This document shows, piece after piece, positions 10,092 through 21,400 of a stretch of DNA of 64,000 bases. Both the position numbers and the translations under genes were made by a program. Numbering within the stretch: position 1 is the first letter of the stretch; each line of letters opens with the position of its first letter. Under the pieces are notes generated by a model, which saw only the letters and a program-made list of their open reading frames with translations, did no database searches and had not been told where the DNA came from. This DNA is from Acanthochlamys bracteata (taxonomy: Eukaryota; Streptophyta; Magnoliopsida; Pandanales; Velloziaceae): contig CM034133.1 in NCBI GenBank assembly GCA_019914995.1, positions 5,146,001 through 5,210,000 on the forward strand. Reading direction: 5' to 3'.

Positions 10092-12500
10092 CTTATAGCG
10101 GTCTATAATGCGCACTACAGATGTTGTTTCCAAATGCACGCAATAAGTTAATAGCACATTCAGTATATAAGGAACGCCGTTGTTCATTCTTGCAAGAATG
10201 ACAAACAGATTTAAGAAGAATGACAAACAAATACCACAACTAAAAATTTAAATCAAACAGCTCGCTAACAAGCTAAATGGATAAAAATTAATAGCATCAT
10301 TATTTGAAACAAAACGCTAGATGTTCATTACTCAAAGCATTGAATACAAGTGTAAAGAGAATCACAATTCAAATTCATAATATGATCACTGCCTTTGTGC
10401 TACCTAAGATAGAATCCATTAAAAAATCTCTCAAAAATTTGCATTACAACGCCATTCATAAATAGATAAAGTACAATCAAAACACTACTAGATATAGTTC
10501 AGATGCTAGTTACTTTTCTAAATTTTGTGCATTTAAATCTTATACTTCGCTTCTTTGGCTCCTCTCTTCACATTTAGAGCATATTGAACCTCGCAGCTTC
10601 ATCGGCCACCTGAAAATTTCAGAAAATTATATGTTAGCGACAAAGATGAATATACATGACTAGAACTAAACTCCTTAAGAGCTCTCTCTAAGTACATGAC
10701 AAGAACCAAATCTAAACCAATACACATAGTTTGGCAATAGTACTAAGTTCTTAAATCTATCAATATTTCACCAGAGTTTCACAACTCTACCAACTGTTAA
10801 GCTCTCAACTTTGTCAAAACAGCATAGAAAAAATTCACGTAAGACTTACGAGAGAGGAATACATAATGGATACTTGAAGGTCTCAACTGTCTAGACAATC
10901 TGCAAATGGCCTAGTATGAGAAAGGTTACTAGCACAACTAGAGTAAAGATATCAAATTTTTCGAAATGACAATGCATAAATGATGAAAAGGTACTGGTTT
11001 CTAAAGAAGATATGATAGATATATTTAGCATAACCTCAAAGATGTAGATTGAGTCCCTATTCTTCAGATCTATCTAGGTCTTGGTTGTATATCAAGTGGA
11101 CTATCTCAATATTTACTTGATGTGCACACTACAATACTTGATAAAGAAAAAAATGTAGAACTACAACATCGCACCATAGCATCCAAATATTGAAACGACT
11201 ATGAATCTTAGAACACATGCGAAGTCATATGATCTATTAGCTCATCCAAACTAGAAAAAAATGACATAATAAACAATATTTTATCCAAACAAATAAATAA
11301 ATTAATAGCAAGTGTATTCCTAATCTAAACAAACAACTGAAATTGATTCATACAAATAATAGAAGCAACATATGAAGTGTATGTATTTGTAAAATAATAT
11401 GAAACAAGTAAATCAAAGATCCTAAATCTATCTAAAATACGAAACCCTTAATCTATTCTACAAAGTCAAAACAAAATCGAAAGAATCTATTAAAGTGTAG
11501 AATCTAAGACCATCCTAGATAAAGCTCAAGAGTAATAGTTAAAACAAAACTAAAGGGAATCGAAACTAAGAGACTTCTTTCTTGTTATGCTCGTTGACAG
11601 TGAATTGCTCAAGCTCTTCAACCTCCACACTATTTTCAACGTCCTCACCGATGTCTTTGATTCCATTAAGTCGCTATCGCGAACATAACAAACACCAAAA
11701 CAAGTAGCAGCACAAAGCACAACAGAGCTCTAATATTATTGTTGAGTGAGATTGTAATGGTGAGGAGAAGGAGGCAAGAGGAAGCAAGGATCAGCATCGG
11801 GGAGGGAACAATTGCGTGGGAAAGGGATCGCAGTGGAGATGTGGGGAGTAGAATGGAGCAAAAAACCTAAGAGTCAAATGACTGAGCAAATATATATATA
11901 TATATAAAACTTAATAGGGCTACATTATTCATTTCAAACATCTACTGAAACAAGTCGCATGTAACTTTCCATTTTTTTACTTAAAAATCTCTAAAATAAC
12001 TTATAAGTCATCTTGGCAAATGCTAAATCAAACAGCCCCTTATTGCACATTGGTTGGAATATATGTAGATATTTGATTTATCTATTACTGATTTGATTCT
12101 AACAAATAATGGTTAGACATATAATGACTCATATGATATTTAACTTTATCAAAAAATTGGGGTGGTTCATATGTAGGTTTTAGCTTTGTGACATTGTTGA
12201 TATAATAGTTGGTTTTGGGAAGAACAACTCAAACTTGGACAAAACTAAAGTTAGTGCCACACAATCAGTTTTTATGCCGTTAGTTCTATGCGTTCATTAT
12301 CATTATGATACAAAAATTATACTATGTAAATTTTGGTTGACTGATCCAATTTATTATTCATCACCACTACCACTTATATCCAAATTGCCCACACCCTGCA
12401 TATTAGATTTAGAAAATGTCTCTTCACTAGAAGTGTAAAAGTTATAGTTTCTGAATATAAAGTTTAGAATTTGATTTTCCTTATGGTACTCCCCTAAAGT
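10092..12500. other. Intergenic, AT-rich; possible decayed or short minus-strand gene
   Basis: No confident gene. The minus strand shows gene-like hints: an (AT)n/TATA stretch at about 11888-11908, a pyrimidine-rich 5'UTR-like run below it, a 43-codon hydrophobic ORF (11797-11666), and a good splice acceptor (ttttcag) at about 10612 followed by a short open stretch ending at TAA. I cannot join these into a recognised product. Confidence 0.4.
11666..11797 (-). CDS. Candidate small hydrophobic peptide ORF (uncertain)
   Basis: A 43-codon ATG-to-TAA frame lies about 90 bp downstream, on the minus strand, of an (AT)n TATA-like stretch at 11888-11908. The peptide is almost wholly hydrophobic, with two runs rich in Leu/Ile/Val (residues about 2-17 and 24-42) split by SLNNNIRA, so it would be a membrane peptide if made. 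The position behind a plausible promoter and a C/T-rich leader is the only support. An ORF of this size is easily expected by chance, and I recognise no family. Confidence 0.2.
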   Translation of the reverse strand: MLILASSCLLLLTITISLNNNIRALLCFVLLLVLVFVMFAIAT

Positions 12501-13280
12501 TCATTCTCAAAGAAAAATTTATAGCATGTCTTCATGAAAAATAACGTTCATTTTGATAAACATTCGTTTGAGCCAGAAGATGATAGCTTTAATATCCCTT
12601 TTGATAACCAGTATATCCAAAACACATACCGCATTTTGAGGAGTCAACTTATTGCACCGATTCTTGTTGTGTATAAATGCTACACACCTAAAGACATGAG
12701 GAGGTGAGTTTTCAGGCAACAACTACTTTAATAAAAGGTTATAACGATATCTAGAAGTCGGAAATAGAGAGTACCCAATTGATTAAATATATTGCACAAG
12801 TAAGTGGTTCTCCTAAATAAGATAATACTACATAAGCTTCCATCAATGAAGCACGATTAATTTCTAACAAGTGTCGATTTTTTCACTCGGCGACTAGTGT
12901 ATTGGAACATATAATTTTATGATAACTTTGTGTGCTTTCAAACACTTTTGAAATTCAAAATTCAAACACTGAGTACAAACTATTTTATTAAAAATTTTAA
13001 AACAACTAGTGCACCTTACCTTTTAGACTTTGTTAAGTACAACTAGGTCATTCATGTGCAATTATCAATGGAAGTAACAAACCTATGTAATCAACTTCAA
13101 GTAGTGACTTTGGACAAATCTAAAAAATTAGAATGTGTTAACATAAAAACGAGTAAACTTTTATCCAAGCATAATAGAAATGAAGTACGGTGGCTCTTTG
13201 TAAGTTCACAAATATCACACTGGAAACTAAAAGTATAAAGTTTTATAAATAAATAAGAAATATTTTTTACGTTAATCATA
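12500..13280 (-). pseudogene. Old Ty1/copia integrase remnant
   Basis: Minus-strand translation in changing frames gives copia integrase pieces in the right order. At 13250-13110 there is CDICELTKSHRTSF, the zinc-motif end and linker. Near 12870-12790 there is LEINRASLMEA followed by an AIYLINWVLS stretch that mirrors the usual ATYLINRxPS. At 12722-12519 there is PPHVFRCVAFIHNKNRCNKL and then a decayed MNVIFHED. Most of the catalytic core between them is unreadable. No LTRs were found nearby. The decay is far greater than in the copia element at 1-10091, so this is an older, separate insertion. Confidence 0.75.
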
Positions 13281-14489
13281 AGAAGTATGCTCTAAACATC
13301 GACGCCATAATCGGATGTTTGATTTTCTCTTTTGCCCTTTTGAACCATTCATCGTCAAATGTTGAAATAAGTTGTCTGAATTATTTGATACCAAGTCCAA
13401 ATAATATAATGTAGTCCGTAACTTGTCGGATCAATAAAGTCCATAAGAAAGGTGAGTATTTGTTCGGATGACTTTAAACACATAATTCAGGTCAAAAATT
13501 ACATCAGAAGATAAAATTCTGATTATTTAGGAAACCAACAAAGTGTTATAATTAAGAAAAGAACAATTAAAATTGAATCTAAATTCAAAATATTAATAAA
13601 ACCTAAAAATCATTTCTAAATAACTAGGATCTAGTTACCATTGGTAGTAGAAATACAATTATTGAGGATGATTTAAGTGGTGAGATACGTCTAAAATTAA
13701 ATGTCATATGTAATAACAGAATCAACTATCTAAGCATTATTAGAGACATGTAGAAATATGTGAACCCTTACCACCATTGTTGTAAATCTACTAATGCTAA
13801 TGCCTTTTCTATGTTTGTTTCAATAACTACAGAACAGAGTTTTAAATTTGAATTATGTGTATTATGACTATGATCCTACCATTCTGAATATTAAGTATAG
13901 ACTTTTGGTATGGCCACTTTGATTGCACTAAATGCATTAATTCGTAGGCATCATTTTTAGTCTTAGGATGGTTGGTTTCATTAGATCTTACCGGTTTCAT
14001 GCCACCATGGTGAAAGCTTCAGAGTTTACAAGCTCATGTGGTAGAGTGGTGCTACATATTACCTCACAACAAACTAGTGAGTAGCATTTCTCCAGACTTT
14101 TGGATTAGTTCTTCCTATAGAATCTTTCCACGAATTTGTTCAAAATTAATATTAAATCCAGTTAGAAATATGTGCACTTTTATTGACTCCATGGATTGTT
14201 GGTATATTATTATATTAACAGCATTCTTTCATGATCACTTTATTACGATGATCTGATTTTTTTGAAATTTCGATCAAGTTCTTATAATATTTCGAGAGAG
14301 GTTTTCATTTTGTTTAGTGGTGAAGGTCTTTTGGATTAACAAGAAATTTGTAAAGCACTTCCATTATAGAAGGCACTTTATGGAGCATTCTAGATTTCAT
14401 GATGTGGATAAGTATAAATGATGCTTTATATTTTTGGTCTTATAGATGTTAGTAGTCAGCTCTTGACTTTATGATTTCGTGATACCATT
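13281..14489. other. Intergenic DNA, nothing recognised
   Basis: AT-rich sequence without a supported ORF, RNA gene or repeat. Some of it may be further decay of the adjoining copia remnant. Confidence 0.4.
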
Positions 14490-15495
14490 TTGGTCCCGTT
14501 TGGACGTGCTAAAACTTTTGTGCTTTTGAGGTAAAGCTGTTTTAGAATGCTGTAAGCGGCTGTATAGTTTTTGCTATAAAAACAGCTTTATGCTGAAAAG
14601 TGTTTGGATAAATTGTTACTGTATCGTGTTTTTTAATGCTGAAAGTTGAATGAAGTGTTTGGCTAAACTTATGCTTATTTCTATATAAAGTATAAAATAA
14701 CTGAAATACCCCTGAATATATAATAATTGATATATTATGAAAATTTTAGTTCTTTTTTATATATTATTTATTTATTAAATTTAATAAATTTATTATGTAA
14801 AAATTATATAAATAATTACTTGTATCAATATTTATAAATTTATTAACAAATTATATTACTGATATCAATCAATAACTAATTTAAATAATATTGATTATAT
14901 AATTATTATTATAATATAAAATTTGAAGTCTCTGAATATATAATAATTGATATATTGTGAAATTTTTAATTCTTTTGTATATATTATTTATTTTTTAAAT
15001 TTAATAAATTTATTATGTAAAAATTATAAAAATAATTACTTGTATCAATATTTATAAATTTATTAACAAATTATATTATTGATATCAATCAATAATTAAT
15101 TTGAATAATATTGATTATATAATAATAATTATTATTATATTAAATTTAAAAAATATATTTAAATAATTATTAACTTTTTTATATTATTTAAATAATTAAT
15201 ATAATGTGATAATTTTATAAACTTACCGCGGACAATATAGTTATTTCAAGGAAGAAAAACAAAAGCAACCGCGTGCTTTATTCTTAAAGCATCTCTGAGA
15301 TGTTTTTCAAAAAACACTGTCGAAAGCACTCTAAAGCAGCTTAAAGCTGCACTATCCAAACGCTTCAAATCGAAAAAAGCACAGGCCTTTATATGTCTAG
15401 CTGCTAATTCTTCGCATGATTTAATTTTATCATTAATATACACGAGTTTCTCCTTCTTAGTAAAATGCATCTCAATGATCAATTGGAACCAAACA
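14490..15495. mobile_element. MITE-like element with internal tandem duplication
   Basis: The left end (ttttggtcccgtttggac) and the right end (ggaaccaaac before about 15493) resemble each other inverted. Just inside, GTGCTTTTGAG and AAAGCTG-type motifs on the left recur inverted on the right (15330-15390, CAGCTTAAAGCTGC, AAAAAAGCAC). TTTGG-type ends with AGCTTTT-rich subterminal sequence are common in plant hAT or Mutator MITEs. The core is very AT-rich and contains two copies of a 220-bp unit. There is no transposase. Exact ends and target duplication are uncertain. Confidence 0.55.
14712..15150. repeat. Two tandem copies of a 220-bp AT-rich unit
   Basis: The sequence starting ctgaatatataataattgat at 14712 recurs at 14932. 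The two copies match along nearly their whole length, including cttgtatcaatatttataaa and gatatcaatcaataa. The second copy drifts after about 15120. This is a duplication inside the MITE-like element. Confidence 0.85.
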
Positions 15496-15859
15496 TTATA
15501 ATTTGATTTATCAAGAATGATTCTTGCATTAAAAACACCATCGAATTAAACAACTGAAATTATTTTAGATGATTGAATATTTTTTTGTTCATTATGACTT
15601 CTTGAGTTTATGTATACTTTTTCCTTCAAATGATTGATCAATCATTTTGTCAATTTGTAATGGTAACAACACCAACGATAACAAATAATAGTCGTGCGGC
15701 TACGTGATTCAAATGCGAAAGTAATTGCTTACTGTGTGACTATGATAAATTGGGGTTTGACTCCGATATCATGATAAGAAATATAATTCAAATTTATTAT
15801 TCATTTGCATATTTTTTTTCTGAACAAAGCAAGTATAAATTATATAATATACAAATATA
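15496..15859. other. Intergenic DNA, nothing recognised
   Basis: AT-rich spacer between the MITE-like element and the GC-rich inverted-repeat arm. No ORF or repeat seen. Confidence 0.4.
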
Positions 15860-16424
15860 GCTATTTCTTTCACGTCAGCCGGAGCATTCGAACACCAGCC
15901 GACGTAAACGCAAAACGCCCATTAGCTATACTTTCACAACAAGAATTCACAAGTGACACAAGTGAAATGACAAAACGCCCTTAATACAAGTGTTTTCTAT
16001 TTGCTTGTTGCAGTGCTGAATCTAAGTCATATATCTTCACATTTTTATCATTATTCACAGCAAGAATTCACAATCAATACAGTTTATTCATAGCAAGACA
16101 TTTGTAAGAATTCACAACAAAATTTATTTTCTATTGATAACAAAAATTCATTACAATAAAAGTTTACATAACACTTTCACAACACCTTACACTATATTTT
16201 CACATTACATTTACAAAAAAAAAATAATTTTTTGTCTGCCAAAATTTACAGGAAAACTGAAATAACATAGCTTAGTAGGAAACATTTTTCCTCTGCCAAA
16301 ACTTCTACTTCAAATATGTAGATGATATCCACATAATAATAGGGATGTAGAGAAAAAGGAACTTCAAAACTTCTACTTCAAAGCTGGAAGAACATAGACC
16401 ATCAAAAAACTTCCCAGTAGCCAA

Positions 16425-16700
16425 AAAATAATAAACGTTCCAACCCTCAAAGACACAAACATGAGCATCTCATAAAACTAAAGCAGAGATAAACACATTA
16501 TATACTTATTTTTTAAGCCACAAAATAGTTTTCAACCTGCAACGTCATTACTTCTGTTTGAGCCAGCAGTGATCGAGCTAATGTAGGAGCTCCCGCATGC
16601 ATTCAGTAGTCCTGAAAAAATAAACGCTCAAACCTGAAAAACACAAGCACGAGCAACTCATAGAACTAAAGCACAAGCAATATATAACTGGCAAACCTTA
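16425..16700 (+). repeat. Diverged direct repeat pair
   Basis: aataaacgttccaaccctc with acacaaacatgagcatctca (from about 16431) recurs as aataaacgctcaaacctg with acacaagcacgagcaactca (from about 16619). The following gagccagcagtgatc (about 16560) recurs as gagccagcactgatc (about 16778). The period is roughly 190-220 bp, so a larger unit was probably duplicated. Confidence 0.6.
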
Positions 16701-17262
16701 AAGCAAAATGAAAAACATCAAATCCTGGTTAATTTAGATACTCTAAACCATCAGCTAGACTTTGCCCAACCTGTCTGAGCCAGCACTGATCCAATGCTTC
16801 TAAGCAACACTAGGAAAGGAATTGATTTGGCATCACTGTTTTGCTGGCTCAATACTGGATTGAACACATTCAGCAGCAAAGAACAAAAAATTTTCAATAG
16901 AAATCAGTGAATCAGTAGGGAACGATCAACACTTTTCAGAAAGATAATAAACAAATTAAACTGAATGGATTAATTTTGTTGCTCCCTTTCCTTCTTCCTC
17001 TTCAGAAATCTTGAAAATAAAATCTTTAGAAACAAAAGGCAAAGACAAAGATTTGTTCATGCTATGCATACCGAGAAATTCATACCACCAGTTTGTACAC
17101 TCCTTCATGATGGTTCTGTAATTAGTCGTCGAGCTCACCGCCAGCGTAATTGCCACCTACAAACAATAATATCAACAACACAATCAATAAATACAACTCT
17201 CATATTCAAATAATAAAGCAAAATCACAACAAATGATAATCACGTTAGATAGTCATCGGCTG

Positions 17263-17293
17263 AAAAAAAAAAAAAAAAAAAATAAATAAATAA
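17263..17293. repeat. Poly(A) and AAAT simple repeat
   Basis: An unbroken run of about 20 A is followed by AAAT-type units. This is a mononucleotide tract prone to length variation. Confidence 0.95.
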
Positions 17294-17999
17294 CAGCCGA
17301 GGAGGTGACGAACGTCGTAGCATTTGGACGGTAGCAATTGACGAAATTGAGAATGATGTAAGGCATAGAAGAAGGAGGAGAAGAGAAATTAAGACTTAAG
17401 CAAGTAATTTCTCACGTCGGCCGGCGATCGAAATTTCTTGCTGAGCCGACCGACAGTAAGATAAAGAAGGTAATTGAAAAAATTAGTGATGGTGGATGGC
17501 ATAGAAGAAGGAGGAGAAGAAAACTTACCAGATTATGTGATCTAACTTCGATCGTCTGCCGACGTTCGAACGCTCCGGCTGACGTGGGAGAAATAGCAGA
17601 ATTTGGAGATTACGGTTGCGCGAAACTAAAAGTTTGAAGAGACAGATGAAGGATAAGGACGAAGGAAAAATCAAAGCACCGACAGGAAAAAGTAATGATT
17701 GGCCGGAGGAATTCGATCGGGAGTGGGAGGGAAGAAAGAGTCGCTCGAGGAAGAAGAAAATTTTCGCTGCAGCGAAGAGAAAAGAAGAGAAAAGAAATGA
17801 AAAGAAGAAAATAAATAACAAAAATGCTATGCTACAGTAATTTTGTAAAGAGAAAAATGTTGTCGATAGCGCGTGTTTTTTGAAGGTCAAAAAGTGATGT
17901 GCACAAATATACACACAAATACAAAGTACGTGTAACTATTTTTAAAATATATATTAAAAAATATAAAATAAAAAAAAATTGAAAATCAGTTTTTTGTAC

Positions 18000-18423
18000 G
18001 CATTGCCAAACACATCCTCAGACAAAACAACCTTCTCTCCCCTCCCGTGCCGAACCGAAACGGCCGCCTCCACCTCCCCCCCGGGGACCCACCTCTTCAT
18101 TCCAGTTCTAACACGCCTTCGGACCTGACCAATTCTTCCACACTCTAATTGCCGACGGGCGATCGAACCAACCCGCTTGTGTGGGTCCCACCACCACCGT
18201 CGCCTCCCTCAAACGCTCTAACTCGAAACTTAAAAACAAGAAAGAAAAGAATGAAAAGCAACATGTTAAATAACTAACCGTCTTCTTCTTCTTTCCTCTT
18301 CTACCATTCTCTTCTCTCTCTTTCTCTCGAATGCTCTTTCTCTTTAGCGATAATTCGATTTATGTCAATTTATTTTCGATTTGAACTTGTAAATATAAGT
18401 ACAGAATTCGTGAATTTAGATAC
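18000..18423 (+). promoter_or_regulatory. Probable promoter and 5'UTR of the PLD gene
   Basis: The base composition changes sharply to C-rich, CpG-containing DNA (about 18030-18230), then a long C/T-rich run (18280-18350, repeated CTT/CTCT) typical of plant 5'UTRs, and ends at the ATG at 18424. I see no clear TATA box. A TATA-less, pyrimidine-patch promoter fits a broadly expressed gene, but the transcription start is not visible. Confidence 0.5.
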
Positions 18424-21400
18424 ATGTCTACCGATCAGTTCATCCAAGAGAGCGGGCCAAGCGGGCACAGGTACACGAAGATGAGATCATCGGACTACAA
18501 CGGAGGGTTCTCTCCATCGTTGAGATCGTTCCGGCAATCTTCCGGCATACCGGAGCCCTTTAGAATCTTTGATGAATTACCTAAAGCGACGATTGTTTCC
18601 GTTTCACGGCCCGATGCTGCTGATATCAGCCCCATTTCGCTTACCTACATTATCGAGGTTCAGTACAAGCAGGTCAGTTCTGAATCAGCTTGGTTTTGTT
18701 GGGTTTTGTTGTGTTGGTGATGTTGATTATTATGTTGTTGGTTGCATTATGTAGCTGTTCAAATTCTGGATGAGTTTGAACTCCTGCATTGATTCTTAGT
18801 GTGATCGAGTTGAAAAAGTTATATGTATTAGTTTCGAAGTCACATGTTATGTGTTTAAGTAGGGTATTCTGGTTCAAGAAGAATACCAGTATTTCGGTCA
18901 TGCAAAATGATCGTGTTGGCTAGTAGAGTAAATTGCATTGAGAATATTTTCCTGGCAAACACAGATTGTATGCTCACTTCAGCTGGAAAAAGATGCTGTA
19001 TTTCAGTTATAAGCTTGTGGATGTACATTTTAGTTCTTCTAGGTTGGTAAGTGTAGTGGTGTAGTAAGAAAGTTGGGTTGCTGAAGATACAGTTGGCTTG
19101 ACTATACATAAGGAGTTATATTTAACTTGTAAACCTGCTTTCAATTTGACTTTCAGTCTACTTATTGATCATGTTTATTTATTGAAAAAAAAGAAAAGCT
19201 AGTTTGAGAATGGGAAAAAATCATTTAGAATAAAGCCCCATTTGCTATTGGACTTGTACTAGTTCCTTGCTATTTTACAGTTTGTAATTGACCATTCCTT
19301 TTACTTCTTGTTGGTGAGCTTTGATAACTTTCTAGCAACGTGCTCCTTATTGCTTATTTTACTGAACACCTAATGGATATCTATTCACGCTTTTGCATTC
19401 AATCATAGCAGTAGTGAGCACCTACAAGATGTTTGGCATGATATTCAGGCAACAACACTTGGAATTAGGGAAACATTTCAGCCATTTGGGATACAGAATT
19501 TGGAACGTGCATTACCTTTTGTAGTGACATGATCGTGAAAGTTCTCTTATTACCCTTATGGTTACATTAGGTCCCTTCAATTTTTCTATATCAAACTAAC
19601 CTATGTGCTGCTGTATGCAAGGGGTTTGAATAGGCGTCACTATCTTTACTGATTTGTATAAAGTTTGTGCTCACAGTTTGTCATGCATTCCCGTTTATGT
19701 TCTCTACACTGGCTACTGGCACATCTATTTCAATTAATTTCATGGTCCTTTTTAAAATAAATTAGGACCTTTTATTAAGAAATAAAGCAGTGCTAACTCT
19801 ATATGGCACCAAGAATCAATATTGAGTTCCATGTTTGGAGATGCCAAAGCATAGTATTAGGATGGCAGGTATTAGATAGATACAGATGTCACACATAGAA
19901 TATAAGTTGGTTGACTAAATTGAAGATGCACTTTCAGAGTCCTATTTCTCGCGTGGATAATGTTAAAGATGAAAAGAAAAAAATATAAAACAATGGTAAA
20001 ACCAGCAATACTTAATGGAGTTCAATGCTGGGCAGTAAAATTCAACATGTTTAGAAGATAAGTGTACTATGGTTGGTCAGAATACAAGCCAAAGACAAGG
20101 TTAGAATTGAAGTCATCAGAGAACTGGTGTGGTGTCTATTGAGAGAAAAATGAGGGAAGTTTATTTGAGATGGTTTTGCTTTTGTTTGAAAATGTTCATT
20201 GATGGATATTTCCCATGTTAAGAGGATAGAGGAAAGTGTAAGAAGACTTGGTCAGATCCGGTGAAACTGACTTGTTTGTGGGTTTAATCGAAGATATTGC
20301 TTACATAGAGAAAATGGGTAGTAGTATCTTTGTAACTGATCCCACCTAGTGGGATGAGGTTTAGTTTTTGATGTTGTAGGTACTAAATTGTGCAGTACAT
20401 CAGTTCTATCGCCACACTATAACTTGAGCTATAGTTCATGAAGTAAATATGCGCATAACTTTGGAGCAAATTGGCTTGTATTCTGTGGTAACCTAGAACA
20501 ACTTGAGGTATTATTAGCAAATTATATTGCAGTTTTCGACCTGTTCATGGGATGGCTGCTGTTTACTTTAGCAACATTTGTTGTGTAATTTTTCTTTAAT
20601 GTAATTGGTTTGTGGTTGCGTTATTCTCATAGTTAAGAGTCAGAGCATGTATTTCTGGCTAATTCTATACAGTAATTGTTTTAAGATGTATGAACTATAA
20701 TCGCAAATTATAATTTCTTATTTTACTTGCTCAATCTAACTTGTTTTTGACATTGGAAGTTGGTGAATCATCTTTTGAAGATTGGCCAGGCTATGTGTAG
20801 CCCTCTTTCATTTAGCTAAATGCCTTTTGTGACACTTCCTGAAATGAATGCACATGCACTAAAAGTTTGCTTAGTATTCTGAAAGTGAGTCTTTATGTTT
20901 CAGTTCAAATGGCGTCTGGTGAAGAAGGCTGCACAAGTTATCTATTTACACTTTGCATTAAAGAGACGAGCGATAGTCGAGGAGTTACAAGAGAAACAAG
21001 AGCAGGTAATGATGCCGTTTAATTCTTTTCATTTACTTTAAAATTTGAACAAAGGGCATTTTATACAATTTTTCCTCTACAAGTTTTAGTGCAGCTTTGA
21101 GTGGTTTTATGTTTCTTTTTCCTAGAAGTGGTGCACTTTCATCATTGTTGATTGTGTGTTTATGTCACTATTTTCATGATTTTTACAAACTAAGAGTTGC
21201 ATTCAATCTTTTCTTTTATATTTATTGCTTCTGTAACTTTAGCTATTTAGTACTTGCATTGTGTATAAGGTGAAAGAATGGCTTCAAAATCTCGGAATTG
21301 GAGAAAACACTACAGTTGTTCAAGATGAAGATGAGGCTGATGATGATAATATACACATACAGCACGAGGAGATTTATGCAGCCAAAGACAGGTAAGTGTA

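Larger units (their letters stand above)
15860..17597. repeat. Inverted-repeat-bounded segment (possible non-autonomous DNA transposon)
   Basis: The left arm, 15860-15903 (gctatttctttcacgtcagc then cggagcattcgaac), matches the reverse complement of the right arm, 17556-17597 (gctccggctgacgtg then ggagaaatagc), over about 34 bp with few mismatches. A third related block, cacgtcggccggcgatcg, lies at about 17414. The 1.7-kb interior is non-coding and holds a diverged direct repeat (16425/16615), a poly(A)-AAAT tract and a 30-bp direct repeat (17359/17497). No transposase ORF is present. The arms could be terminal repeats, or two inverted copies of another repeat. Confidence 0.5.

Noticed and set aside
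14040-14100. tRNA A-box-like gtggtagagtgg
   Set aside because: No B box (ggttcgaatcc type) at the right distance and no cloverleaf; not a tRNA or a supported SINE.
17525-17914. 129-codon minus-strand ORF with hydrophobic and Phe-rich runs
   Set aside because: It is the antisense of an A/G-rich tract, has low complexity, no family resemblance, and spans an inverted-repeat arm.
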